DNA of 64,000 nt from Planctomycetota bacterium (GTDB lineage Bacteria > Planctomycetota > Brocadiia > SM23-32 > JAKLEA01): assembly GCA_022711755.1 (NCBI GenBank), contig JAKLEA010000002.1, forward strand, positions 248,001-312,000, in the 5' to 3' direction. The position numbers were made by a program, and so were the translations under genes. Under the pieces are notes generated by a model that saw only the letters and a list, made by a program, of their open reading frames with translations, was not told where the DNA came from and did not search any database. Positions 35,863-44,126 of this stretch are shown here, one piece after another (the first letter of the stretch is position 1; every line of letters begins with the position of its first letter).

Positions 35863-36624
35863 TCACCTGCCCAACTGGAGCCGTTCGGCGCAGTAGGCGT
35901 GCAGGCAGGCGTTGCGCTTTATGCGTTCCATCGTCTGGGCGATGTCGTACTTTACGCGGTGGTAACGAACGACGTTTTCCCCGACGGTGACGTAGCAAGC
36001 GCGGGGATCGCCGTCCCTGGGCTGGCCGACGCTGCCCGTATTGATGACGTATTTATAGCCCGGTTTCAATTCGAACTCGCAGTTGTCGTCGGTCGGTTTG
36101 AGGAATTCGTAAAGCTCGGTGAAGATGCCGGGGAAATGTGTGTGGCCCACAAAACACAGGCGGGAGATGAGGGAGAATATCTCATCCAGCTTCGGCGTCC
36201 CATACCCGTAGCCCGTGTCCGATTCCAGGATGTATTCGTTGCGCTCGTCGCGCGGGGAGGCGTGGACGTAGAGAACGTCTCCCTCGAGCTGTCGCAGAGG
36301 GGCGTTTTCCAGGTACTGCCAGCGGGAGACCTTCTTCTGCATGTCCGCGTAGCGCGGCTTCATCCGCTCGCGATGGCAGGCGACGGCCACCGCAGCGATG
36401 GGGTTGAAGTGATAAGCCTCAGAGAGAACGGCGTAATCATGATTTCCGGACAGGGCGAAGCGGCACTTTTCCGACACAAGGTCAACGCAGGCTTCCGGAT
36501 CCGGGCCGTAGCCGACAATGTCGCCGAGGCACAGGATTTCTGTGACGTTCTGGGCGGCGGCGTGCTCCATGACGGCCCGCAGCGCCGCCTCGTTGGCGTG
36601 GAGGTCCGAGATTATCGCAATCAC
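35863..36624 (-). CDS. Metallophosphoesterase of the YfcE/ApaH-like group
   Basis: The 253-residue protein has the full calcineurin-like set of metal motifs: IISDLHAN at the start, GDIVGYGPDP, SGNHDYAV and GHTHFPGI. Such proteins hydrolyse phosphomono- or diesters with a two-metal centre; substrate not predictable. I prefer the GTG at 36624 (GGGAG upstream), which puts the first metal motif near the N-terminus as usual. An ATG at 36696 overlapping the previous stop (ATGA) is the alternative and would add 24 residues. Confidence 0.85.
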   Translation of the reverse strand: MIAIISDLHANEAALRAVMEHAAAQNVTEILCLGDIVGYGPDPEACVDLVSEKCRFALSGNHDYAVLSEAYHFNPIAAVAVACHRERMKPRYADMQKKVSRWQYLENAPLRQLEGDVLYVHASPRDERNEYILESDTGYGYGTPKLDEIFSLISRLCFVGHTHFPGIFTELYEFLKPTDDNCEFELKPGYKYVINTGSVGQPRDGDPRACYVTVGENVVRYHRVKYDIAQTMERIKRNACLHAYCAERLQLGR

Positions 36625-36692
36625 TCCGCTTCTCCCGTCATGTCCGGAGCGATGAGCGCCTGCTCGCCGGGCGGCAACCAAGCCGCCCGAAT

Positions 36693-37559
36693 TCATGCGT
36701 CCCAGGCGATCTCGCCGTTCAGTATCTTTCTAATTATACCCGCAACCGATGCGCCGGCGGAATCCGGATTGACCTTGTCGAGGATTTTCTCAAGCTCGGG
36801 ATGCAGGGGCGCGTTGGAGGCCAAAATGTCGAAACGCACCCCTTCGAGGTGCAGCAGGCGGACGCAACCGCCCGCCGATTCGAGGATGACCGTTCCCGCG
36901 GCGACGTCCCAAGCGTTGATGCCGCATTCGAAGTAGGCGTCGGCGCGCGCCCCGGCTACGAATCCCATGTCCAGCGCCGCCGATCCCGTGCTGCGGCCTT
37001 TTGATGCGCGGAAAATGACCTCGTGCCAGATCGCCATGTCCCGCGAGAGGTGCGCCGTGACGTTTCCGAATCCGACCAGGATGAGCGCCTCATCAAGCCG
37101 CTTGGTTTCGCTTGCGCGGATGGGACTGCCGTTTCGCTCGGCAGGCCGCCCCGGCGCGGCGCGGTAAATCTCCTCGCGCATGGGATCGTAGATGACACCC
37201 GCGCAGAGGGCGTCCCCGCACACGCAGCCGATGCTTACGCAGAAATGCGGGAGGGCGCGGGCGAAATTGGCTGTCCCGTCCAGCGGGTCAATCACCCAGA
37301 TGAATTCGGCGTCCCGGGGGCCGCTTACGCCGGCCTCTTCAGAGAGGATGGCATGCCCGGGGAAGGAATCTCCGATTGCGCCCATGACGATGGTTTCGCT
37401 CGCGCGGTCGGCCTCGAGCTTGATGTCGTGATGCTCCCGCCTGTCAACTACCAGTTCCCGCTGGCGAAGTTCGCGGACCTTCGCGCCCGCCCTGCGGGCT
37501 ACGCCTTCGGCGAAGTCCAGCAGTTCATCGGTCTGTTTGCGATTGGGGAGCTTTGGCAT
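36693..37559 (-). CDS. Inositol monophosphatase family protein
   Basis: The 288-residue protein carries the lithium-sensitive phosphatase signatures: LSEEAGVSG (metal Glu), VIDPLDGTANFARALPHF, and the second signature near the C-terminus (NAWDVAAGTVILESAGG). Family members dephosphorylate inositol-1-phosphate, histidinol phosphate, PAP or fructose bisphosphate. It lies 24 bases after the FAD/NAD subunit gene on the same strand. Confidence 0.9.
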   Translation of the reverse strand: MPKLPNRKQTDELLDFAEGVARRAGAKVRELRQRELVVDRREHHDIKLEADRASETIVMGAIGDSFPGHAILSEEAGVSGPRDAEFIWVIDPLDGTANFARALPHFCVSIGCVCGDALCAGVIYDPMREEIYRAAPGRPAERNGSPIRASETKRLDEALILVGFGNVTAHLSRDMAIWHEVIFRASKGRSTGSAALDMGFVAGARADAYFECGINAWDVAAGTVILESAGGCVRLLHLEGVRFDILASNAPLHPELEKILDKVNPDSAGASVAGIIRKILNGEIAWDA

Positions 37560-37583
37560 TGCGGCAGGCCTTTCCGCGCGGCG

Positions 37584-38423
37584 TCAATATTCGTCCGGCA
37601 TTGAGCCGAGTTGCGCGATCGTGAAGACGGGGCCGTCCTTGCAGACGTAATGCTTGCCGACGTTGCATCGCCCGCACTTGCCAAGCCCGCACTTCATCCT
37701 GTTCTCCAGGGTCGTGAAAATATTGTCCTTCTGGAAACCGATTTTCTCAAGGACCGGCAGCGTGAACTTGATCATGATCGGAGGACCGCAGACGATTGCC
37801 ACGCAGTTCTCCGCCGACGGCTTGGCCTCTCCCACAACGGTCGGGACGAACCCGGAGCGCCCTGTCCAGTCGGGGGTCTCCCCGCCCGGGTCAACGGTCA
37901 ATACGACGTTCATGTCATTGCGCCCGCGCCATTCCTCAAGCTCGCGCTTGTAGACAAGGTCCGCCACCGTCCGCGCGCCGTAAATGAGCGTGACGTCAGC
38001 GAAATCCTTGCGCAGGTCCAGCACGTTCCAGAGCAGGCAGCGCATCGGGGCAAGACCTATGCCGCCGGCCACGATTACCACGCTCTTGCCCTTCCAGCTT
38101 TCGATGGGGAAGCTGTTGCCGTACGGACCGCGGAAGCCCATCGTCTGTCCGGGTTCCATTTCATAAAAAGCGCTGGTGACGCGCCCGACCTTGCGGAACG
38201 TGCATTCGACGTATTCCCGCCGGGTCGGGGGGGAGGCGACGCAGAAAACGCTCTCGCCTGTTCCGAAGGCGGAGTATTCCGCAAACTGGCCCGCGCGATA
38301 CTTCGCGAAGAATGCCTCGCGCTCCTCGTCCTTCTGGAAGCGGAGCTTGAAGGTCCTCGTCAGCGGAGCTTCTTCGATCGCGTTCTCGATTGTCATCAGC
38401 ATCGGACGGTAGATGTTGTCCAT
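37584..38423 (-). CDS. FAD/NAD-binding oxidoreductase subunit with [2Fe-2S] site (FlxA/HdrF-like)
   Basis: The 279-residue protein has the ferredoxin-NADP reductase layout: an FAD-binding barrel (AGQFAEYSAFG, GRVTSAFYEMEPGQTMGFRGPYGN), a nucleotide-binding domain (VVIVAGGIGLAPMRCLLW, IVCGPPIMIKF), and C-terminal Cys residues C245, C250, C253 and C261 (CGLGKCGRC...C) binding a 2Fe-2S cluster as in PyrK. It closely resembles the NAD(P)H-oxidising subunit that pairs with heterodisulfide-reductase-like complexes. GAGGTG precedes the ATG. It is nine bases downstream of the unknown 38433-39803 gene, in one unit with the MvhD-family gene. No HdrABC or pyrD gene is in the window. Confidence 0.88.
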   Translation of the reverse strand: MDNIYRPMLMTIENAIEEAPLTRTFKLRFQKDEEREAFFAKYRAGQFAEYSAFGTGESVFCVASPPTRREYVECTFRKVGRVTSAFYEMEPGQTMGFRGPYGNSFPIESWKGKSVVIVAGGIGLAPMRCLLWNVLDLRKDFADVTLIYGARTVADLVYKRELEEWRGRNDMNVVLTVDPGGETPDWTGRSGFVPTVVGEAKPSAENCVAIVCGPPIMIKFTLPVLEKIGFQKDNIFTTLENRMKCGLGKCGRCNVGKHYVCKDGPVFTIAQLGSMPDEY

Positions 38424-38432
38424 GAATTCACC

Positions 38433-39803
38433 TCAGAGCAGTTTGCGCGCGCCGCGGCGCCAGGAACGCCAGAGTCCGGCGTCCATGCCGAGCGCGTCGG
38501 AGCCATTTTCCTTTCCCCACCGGTTCCGGATCAGCCCGAGAACGTCCGCAGCCTCCCGCCGGAAGGGGTGATCCTCCTGAGCGGCGACACGCGTCAGGCC
38601 TGCCGCAGCAAAAGGGCCGAGAGCAAGCAGTTTATCCGCGGCATCGCCCGGCAGGAAGTCAATCCCCGGAATCGGACGGCGCGCCCCCGCAACAGGGGAT
38701 GCCGCCGCAAACGCGGCGAAGCCGTCCTCCAGCGACATCGCCACGCAATTCAGCTTCAACATGAACGCCCCGGCCTGCGCCATTGGAGCCGGCCGGGACA
38801 ACGCGGCGATCAGTTCCTCAAATGCGAATCCGGGCCGCCGGGCAATTTCCCGTTGAGCGGCCATGAACAGCAGCGCGTTGGACTGGAAGGACGCAAGCGC
38901 AAGATGTTTGCCCAACGCTTTCTTCGCGCTTTCCGCCGACGCGGTTCCCGTCGCGGCGCCTTCGACGAGGACTCTTGTGCGATGCAGTATCAGGCTTCGC
39001 GCAGCCTCGCCATGCAGCCCGAACCGCGACGCCAGTCCGGTCTCGGCAGCCAACCTGTTCGGAGCGGCATCAACGATTCCGAACGCTTCACGCAGGTCTG
39101 CGTCGCTGAAATTGATCTCCCGCAGCGGACGCGGGATTCCGCTGAACGCAATGTCGAAATCCGTCGGGCCGAAGGCGCCCATGTCTGGCGGGAAATGCTC
39201 GAATCCCATGACCTCGGCCAGGTCCGCCCCGGCCTTGGGTTGCGCGGCAAGCGTGTCTGCCAGCAGGGCGCGGACGCGCTCCATTCGCTCCCGGATTTCA
39301 GAAACGACCGCATCCGGTTGCCTTGACGCTTCCAACGGTATCTTAGCGCCGGTTTCTGATCGCATCTCCGCGATCAGGTTACCCACCCGAAGCGCGTCCA
39401 ACAAACGGTCCACGGCGACCTTCTCGCCCATGACCGTCAGGAGCGCTTCATTAAGTGCGGCAAGCTCGATCTGCGGCTTCGGAACCGGCAGCGAGCCGGG
39501 GACAACCAGTTCCTCGCCCGGTTTTATTTTCGCGTTGTAGACGCCGGCCTTTGTCAGTCCCGGAACTGAAACCGCCCCGGAACAGGATCGCATCAAAGCG
39601 ACGGAGCAACGAACTTCTGAAGTTCCCTTGCCGGGAAAAAGATCCCTGTCAATCAGACGCCCGGCGCATGCGGCAAAAAGCAGAACGGCGTATGCCAAGC
39701 CCGCGCCCCCGATTACATGAACTGCGGCGGAATGTGAATCGGGACATTGAGGAGCAACCTTCTCCCCCGACAGGGGCGTGGTTTGTGGGAGAAGCTCAGG
39801 CAC
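38433..39803 (-). CDS. Unknown protein between MvhD/FlxD and FAD/NAD subunit genes
   Basis: I do not recognise this protein. The frame can start at a GTG at 39803, overlapping the MvhD-gene stop by eight bases (456 residues), or at a TTG at 39698 (421 residues) that follows GGGGG and gives a short hydrophobic leader ending in a lipobox-like LFAAC. Downstream, the sequence is rich in Ala and charged residues with several amphipathic helices (VSEIRERMERVRALLADTLAAQ) and has few Cys, so it is not the Fe-S subunit normally found here. Spacing of nine bases to the next gene shows it is part of the same operon. Confidence 0.6.
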   Translation of the reverse strand: MPELLPQTTPLSGEKVAPQCPDSHSAAVHVIGGAGLAYAVLLFAACAGRLIDRDLFPGKGTSEVRCSVALMRSCSGAVSVPGLTKAGVYNAKIKPGEELVVPGSLPVPKPQIELAALNEALLTVMGEKVAVDRLLDALRVGNLIAEMRSETGAKIPLEASRQPDAVVSEIRERMERVRALLADTLAAQPKAGADLAEVMGFEHFPPDMGAFGPTDFDIAFSGIPRPLREINFSDADLREAFGIVDAAPNRLAAETGLASRFGLHGEAARSLILHRTRVLVEGAATGTASAESAKKALGKHLALASFQSNALLFMAAQREIARRPGFAFEELIAALSRPAPMAQAGAFMLKLNCVAMSLEDGFAAFAAASPVAGARRPIPGIDFLPGDAADKLLALGPFAAAGLTRVAAQEDHPFRREAADVLGLIRNRWGKENGSDALGMDAGLWRSWRRGARKLL

Positions 39804-40239
39804 TTGAGGCTTTTCTGCTCCACGACGACAGCGGACCCAGTTCCCTGACCTCCGTGATGACCTTATCCACAAGCGCGGCCCACTTGCCGCCCTCGGCTGC
39901 GGAGACCCATGAGAAGTGCAGTCGGCCGGGATCAAGCCCCAGGAAGAACAACTCCTCGCGGAAGACCGTCCAGCGTCGGCGGGCGTGGTAGTTGCCGGAG
40001 ATGTAATGGCAGTCGCCCGGATGGCAGCCGGAGACCAGAACGCCGTCGGCCCCGTTCTCGAAGGCTTTGAGGACGAAAAGCGGCGAGATTCGGCCCGTGC
40101 AGGGCACGCGGATGACGCGCACGTTGGCCCCATATTTCGTTCGGCTGGTCCCCGCCAGGTCAGCCCCGGCGTAAGTGCACCAGTTGCAGACGAAGGCGAC
40201 GATTTTAGGCTGGAAACCCGTGGATTCGCTTTCGCTCAC
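39796..40239 (-). CDS. Hydrogenase/heterodisulfide-reductase-type iron-sulfur subunit (MvhD/FlpD/FlxD family)
   Basis: The 147-residue protein carries the family signature almost unchanged: VAFVCNWCTYAGADLAGTSR, IRVPCTGRISPLFVLKAF, and the GADGVLVSGCHPGDCHY segment, with five conserved Cys that bind a [2Fe-2S] cluster. MvhD relays electrons from a hydrogenase, formate dehydrogenase or NADH-oxidising module to HdrA. Start is a GTG at 40239 with AGGAG upstream. With the FAD/NAD subunit it forms the front end of a FlxABCD-like module, but HdrABC are not in the window. Confidence 0.92.
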   Translation of the reverse strand: MSESESTGFQPKIVAFVCNWCTYAGADLAGTSRTKYGANVRVIRVPCTGRISPLFVLKAFENGADGVLVSGCHPGDCHYISGNYHARRRWTVFREELFFLGLDPGRLHFSWVSAAEGGKWAALVDKVITEVRELGPLSSWSRKASSA

Positions 40240-40645
40240 TTATGTTGTCTCCTGGCCCGCGAACGTCGTGCGGGACTGTGTTGGGGGAGAGTTATAAGAC
40301 TCAGCGCAAATTGAAAACTGTAAAAAGGGCCATGCCTCAAGTCAAGATGTTTTTCGGGCCTTTAGGTCCGTCCATTCACACAATCACAAGCATGCCGTCA
40401 GATAAACTTTTTCCTGTTCATGCAACGATAAAGTCTTCTTGCGGCACAACGTAAAAGGATAACATCATTTGTCGTCTTCGGAAATCCTGGAAAAGGACAC
40501 CTTCTTTCGCCCCGGGGCGAACACCAATCCCGGATTTGCCCATATCCCATTACACATAAGCGGCGCCAGTCTGTTGCCTCGCTCTCCGGTTCATATTATA
40601 AAGTCGGCGGCGCGATGCCGGAACGCCGCGCCGGGGAGGTTCATG
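40240..40645. other. Divergent intergenic region between the MvhD-type operon and ilvN
   Basis: This 406-base stretch holds the promoter candidate for ilvN (listed), its ribosome site (GGGGAGG at 40633-40639) and the leader of the MvhD operon with a TATAAC -10-like hexamer on the minus strand near 40290. I see no coding sequence; a frame open from 40469 into ilvN lacks family similarity before 40643. Confidence 0.5.
40574..40602 (+). promoter_or_regulatory. Candidate promoter for ilvN
   Basis: TTGCCT (40574-40579) and TATAAA (40597-40602) are separated by 17 bases. The expected leader is about 35 bases. Confidence 0.45.
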
Positions 40646-41128
40646 ATGCGACATACCATATCGTGCCTTGTGCGCAACCAGACGGGCGTCATCGCCAAGG
40701 TCGTTGATGTCTTCAGCAGGCTGAAGGTTAATATTAACAGTCTTGCCGTGGCCGAGACCCGGGACACGTCGGTCAGCCGGATGACGATCGTCGTCGAAGG
40801 CTCTGAGGAGGTGGTGTCTCTGGCGGAGAGCGAGTGCCGCAATCTCGACGTGATGGTCCGGCTGGACGACCTTCTGAGCGAGGAATTCTTCGCCCGCGAG
40901 CTGCTGCTTGTAAAGGTCCGCTTCGACGCCGACAGCATAACCCGCATAATGCAGGTCGCCGAGCTTTTCAAGGCGCGCGTCATCGGTCTGGGGGAGACGA
41001 CGATCACGCTGGAGCTTTGCGACGACCAGAAGGCAGTTGACGCCATGCTGAAGCTGGTCGCGCCGCTGGGAATCGTTTCGATTGCGCGGACGGGCCAGGT
41101 GGCGGTGCGAATGGGCGACGCGGAATAG
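40646..41128 (+). CDS. ilvN: Acetolactate synthase small (regulatory) subunit
   Basis: The 160-residue protein regulates acetolactate synthase and senses valine through its ACT domain. It begins with HTISCLVRNQTGVIAKVVDVFSRL and INSLAVAETRD, the canonical ACT segment, followed by SRMTIVVEG and the C-terminal domain (ARELLLVKVR, LELCDDQKAVDAML). I chose the second of two adjacent ATGs (40646) because GGGGAGG is then at proper spacing. The catalytic subunit gene (ilvB) is not next to it, unlike most bacteria. Confidence 0.93.
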   Translation: MRHTISCLVRNQTGVIAKVVDVFSRLKVNINSLAVAETRDTSVSRMTIVVEGSEEVVSLAESECRNLDVMVRLDDLLSEEFFARELLLVKVRFDADSITRIMQVAELFKARVIGLGETTITLELCDDQKAVDAMLKLVAPLGIVSIARTGQVAVRMGDAE

Positions 41129-41151
41129 CGCTCCGTCGCCGGGAGGGGCAG

Positions 41152-42066
41152 ATGAAAGGTCCGATCAGGTCATTCGCCGAACTGCTCGAGCGGGCGCGGC
41201 GTTCCAAATCTCCGCGCATGGTAATCGCGGCCGCCAATGACGCGCACTCCCTCCAGGCCGCGCTCGACGCGTGGAGGCAGGGACTTGTCGAGCCGATACT
41301 GGTCGGCTCGCCCGACGCGATACGCGCAAACGCCGCGCTGTTGGGGGAGGACATTTCGCCAATACGAGTAATTCAAGCCGACAGCCCGGAAATCGCAGCC
41401 GCCGCGGCAGTCCGCCTTGCCCACGACGGCGAGGCGGAACTCGTCATGAAGGGTCTTGTCAGCACGAAGACGCTGGTGCGCTGCGTGCTGAGCGCGGAGT
41501 TCGGGCTTCGCCGTGCGGGGATCATGAGCCACGTCACGCTCATGGAATCGCCGGACCGCGACCGGCTGATGATCATGACTGATTCGGCGATCAACATCCG
41601 CCCGACGTTTCACAGGAAGGCGGAGATACTGTCCAACGCCGTGGCCGCCGCCCATAAGCTGGGGATCGAGGAGCCTAAGGCGGCGATCATCGCGGCGGTT
41701 GAGAACGTCGAGTTGCCCGCCATGCCCGCAACGCTTGACGCGGCGTTACTCAAAAGGCTTGCGGCGGCGGGGAAGTTCGGGCGATGCGTGGTTGACGGGC
41801 CTCTCTCAATGGACAACGCGCTGGAGGCGGAGACCGCGGACATCAAGGGAGTGAAGGCCGAGGTGGCGGGCCGGGCGGACGTTCTGCTCGTGCCGGACAT
41901 CGAGACCGGCAACGCGGTCTACAAGGCTGTGCGCCATATAGCAAAGAGGGAGCTGGCCGGGGCGGTGGTGGGGGCAAGCGTCCCGCTTGTGATGACATCG
42001 CGGGGGGATTCGTCGCTGACGAAGTTGTACAGCATCGCGCTGGGGGCGGTTCTCTCCGCAGAATAA
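41152..42066 (+). CDS. Phosphate acyltransferase (phosphate butyryltransferase-like)
   Basis: The 304-residue protein resembles Ptb and the phosphotransacetylase family, which exchange CoA for phosphate on acyl groups. Conserved parts include MVIAAANDAHSLQAA, the VMKGLVSTKTLVRCVL segment, TDSAINIRPT, and the late VPDIETGNAVYKA block with a VPLVMTSRGDSSLTKLYS end. No butyrate kinase gene is adjacent, so it may take part in branched-chain or short-chain acyl-CoA conversion. It lies 23 bases after ilvN, suggesting cotranscription. Confidence 0.88.
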   Translation: MKGPIRSFAELLERARRSKSPRMVIAAANDAHSLQAALDAWRQGLVEPILVGSPDAIRANAALLGEDISPIRVIQADSPEIAAAAAVRLAHDGEAELVMKGLVSTKTLVRCVLSAEFGLRRAGIMSHVTLMESPDRDRLMIMTDSAINIRPTFHRKAEILSNAVAAAHKLGIEEPKAAIIAAVENVELPAMPATLDAALLKRLAAAGKFGRCVVDGPLSMDNALEAETADIKGVKAEVAGRADVLLVPDIETGNAVYKAVRHIAKRELAGAVVGASVPLVMTSRGDSSLTKLYSIALGAVLSAE

Positions 42067-42179
42067 TTCGCGCGACAGCCATGGGCATGGCGGCGAACCG
42101 CCGCCGCGTGTTATGATTCCAGCCGCCGTGCGGGTTTAGGCGATGCCATTTCCGCGACAGGGCAGACAGGAGATAAAAG

Positions 42180-43187
42180 ATGAAAGCGCGCGCGTTGATC
42201 TGCGACGACAGGCAGAGATTTTCCATTGATGACGTGACGCTCCGCGATCCGGGACCGGACCAGATAGCGATCCGGACGCATTACTCCGGGGTGAGCATCG
42301 GGACGGAATTCGCGTTGATACGGAACAAGATTTCGTGGGGGCCGTACCCGCTCTGCACGGGCTACATGGGGGCCGGCGTGGTTGAGGCCGTGGGGAAGGA
42401 CATCACCAATTTCGCGGTGGGCGACGAGGTTTATTTCCGCGGCAACGACTACATGGAACTTGCCGGGGGCAGGCGCGTTTCATGCGTCCAGGGGGCGCAT
42501 TGCTCCAGCGTCGTGACGCGCCCGAACACGTCGCACGGCGCCGCGAAGATGATTCCCGGAGCGCGCATGGACACCGCGTGCAGCTTCGTCATGCCAGCGG
42601 TCGGTCTTTTCGGAACGGATATGGCTAACCCGCGCATGGGCCAGACGACCGTGGTCTACGGCGTCGGGCTGATCGGGCTTGGCGTGGTCGCCGCTTGCGC
42701 GCATCGCGGCTGCGTCGTGATAGCCGTGGACATCAATCAGAAGCAGCTTGAGCTTGCGAAGGAGATGGGGGCGGATCACCTCATCAACGGCTCTTCTCAG
42801 AACGTCCCGGCAGAGGTACGTAAGATCGCGCCGGAGGGCGCGGACGTTGTCTTTGAAAGCACAGGGCTGCCCCAATGCCTTGATCCGGCGATCGAGCTTT
42901 GCCGTCCATTCGGGTCGTTCGTCTGGCAGGGCAACTACGGCGAGGCCCCGGTGTCTCTGCATTTCATCCCGCCGCACGGCAAGCGGCTCAAGATGTTCTT
43001 CCCGTGCGACGACGGCCTTCAGGCCTGCCGCCGCGCGGTTGTCAAGAACATGGCGATGGGCGCGCTGAAGTGGGAGAAGACGATCACGCACCGCATCGGC
43101 TTCCAGGAAGCCCCCGCCGTCTTCGACAAGATAAACAAGGGGACGGACAAGAGCATCATCGGCGTCGTGATCGGATGGAATGATTGA
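42180..43187 (+). CDS. Medium-chain dehydrogenase/reductase, zinc ligands not evident
   Basis: The 335-residue protein has the GroES-like N-terminal part (YSGVSIGTEFALIRN, GYMGAGVVEAVGKDI, VGDEVYFRG) and a Rossmann domain (VVYGVGLIGLGVVAACAH). The catalytic Cys and His pair of zinc alcohol dehydrogenases (CGTDxH) is replaced by SIGTEF, so it resembles the zinc-free group that includes bacteriochlorophyllide-type and sugar dehydrogenase relatives. AGGAGA precedes the ATG. It stands with an epimerase and an MFS carrier, suggesting sugar or sugar-acid metabolism (inference). Confidence 0.85.
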   Translation: MKARALICDDRQRFSIDDVTLRDPGPDQIAIRTHYSGVSIGTEFALIRNKISWGPYPLCTGYMGAGVVEAVGKDITNFAVGDEVYFRGNDYMELAGGRRVSCVQGAHCSSVVTRPNTSHGAAKMIPGARMDTACSFVMPAVGLFGTDMANPRMGQTTVVYGVGLIGLGVVAACAHRGCVVIAVDINQKQLELAKEMGADHLINGSSQNVPAEVRKIAPEGADVVFESTGLPQCLDPAIELCRPFGSFVWQGNYGEAPVSLHFIPPHGKRLKMFFPCDDGLQACRRAVVKNMAMGALKWEKTITHRIGFQEAPAVFDKINKGTDKSIIGVVIGWND

Positions 43188-43241
43188 GTCCGCCGCCCGG
43201 AAGATTGCGGGCGCGCGAGAATAATTTTTCAGGAGACGGAA

Positions 43242-44069
43242 ATGAGCGGCATACTCGTGACAGGCGCGAGCGGTTTCATCGGAAAGGCGCTGGCGGCAAG
43301 GCTGGCCGGCAAACACAAGGTCGTCTGCATGAGCCGCAAGCATCCCGGGCTGGACCTGCCGTGGGTGCGCGGCGTATTCGGGGAGTTCGAGGACCTGCGC
43401 GGGCTAGGTTCGCATGACATTGATGTTGTGGTTCACCTTGCGGCGGTGACGGGCGGCTGCCTTGAGCGCGACGGGATCGTCGTCAACGTCGAAGGGACGC
43501 GCAGTCTGATGAGATACCTCATGGACCGCGGCTGCCGGAAATTCGTCAACGCGAGTTCCATCGCCGCCGTGGGATTCCAGAACGTGAAGTTCCGTCCCCT
43601 GGCGCTGCCGATCCCTGACGAGCATCCCTGCCTGGACCGCGACGGGTACGGACTGTCCAAGTTCCTGATGGAGGAGGTTACGAAGTATTATCATCGCCAG
43701 AATCCGGGGATTGACGTAATCAACCTGCGACTGTCGTCGGTCTGCCCGGACGATCGGATGCCGGAGCCTGCGCGCGTTCGCCCGCTGGGGGAATGGGCGC
43801 TGGGCGGAATAACCGTCATGTGCCTGACGGACGCCGCGCTGGCGTTCGAGGCGGCGGCGGAGGCTCCCCATGCCCCCGGAGTCCGCATCATGAACGCGAC
43901 CGGGCCGAAGGCATGGGCGGCCGACCCGGTGGCGGACATTCTCCGGAACTGGTGGGGGAAGGACGTTGACGTTTCATACTTCGAGCAGCCGGGGCGCGAG
44001 TTCGACTCCGTCTACACGGTTGAGCGGATACGGCGGGAGCTGGGCTTCACGGCGCTGCGGTTGCCGTAG
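43242..44069 (+). CDS. NAD-dependent epimerase/dehydratase family protein
   Basis: The 275-residue extended short-chain dehydrogenase begins with the NAD-binding motif LVTGASGFIGKALA. It has the catalytic YGLSKFL (YxxxK) with FVNASSIAAVG upstream, and VVHLAAVTG. Such enzymes epimerise or dehydrate nucleotide sugars or reduce sugar-like ketones. AGGAGA precedes the ATG at 43242; the gap to the dehydrogenase gene is 54 bases. Confidence 0.9.
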   Translation: MSGILVTGASGFIGKALAARLAGKHKVVCMSRKHPGLDLPWVRGVFGEFEDLRGLGSHDIDVVVHLAAVTGGCLERDGIVVNVEGTRSLMRYLMDRGCRKFVNASSIAAVGFQNVKFRPLALPIPDEHPCLDRDGYGLSKFLMEEVTKYYHRQNPGIDVINLRLSSVCPDDRMPEPARVRPLGEWALGGITVMCLTDAALAFEAAAEAPHAPGVRIMNATGPKAWAADPVADILRNWWGKDVDVSYFEQPGREFDSVYTVERIRRELGFTALRLP

Positions 44070-44126
44070 TGTCCGGATAGCGTAATCGCATATAACGCCC
44101 GTCGCATCACTGGATCGGAACACACC

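Noticed and set aside
37611..39326. Long open frame of 571 codons on the plus strand
   Set aside because: It lies antisense to the FAD/NAD subunit and the unknown operon gene; its translation has no family character and the minus-strand reading fits a clear operon. High GC content produces such frames.
42089..42105. Hairpin GGCGGC/GCCGCC after the acyltransferase gene
   Set aside because: Only six base pairs and no T-run; not convincing as a terminator.
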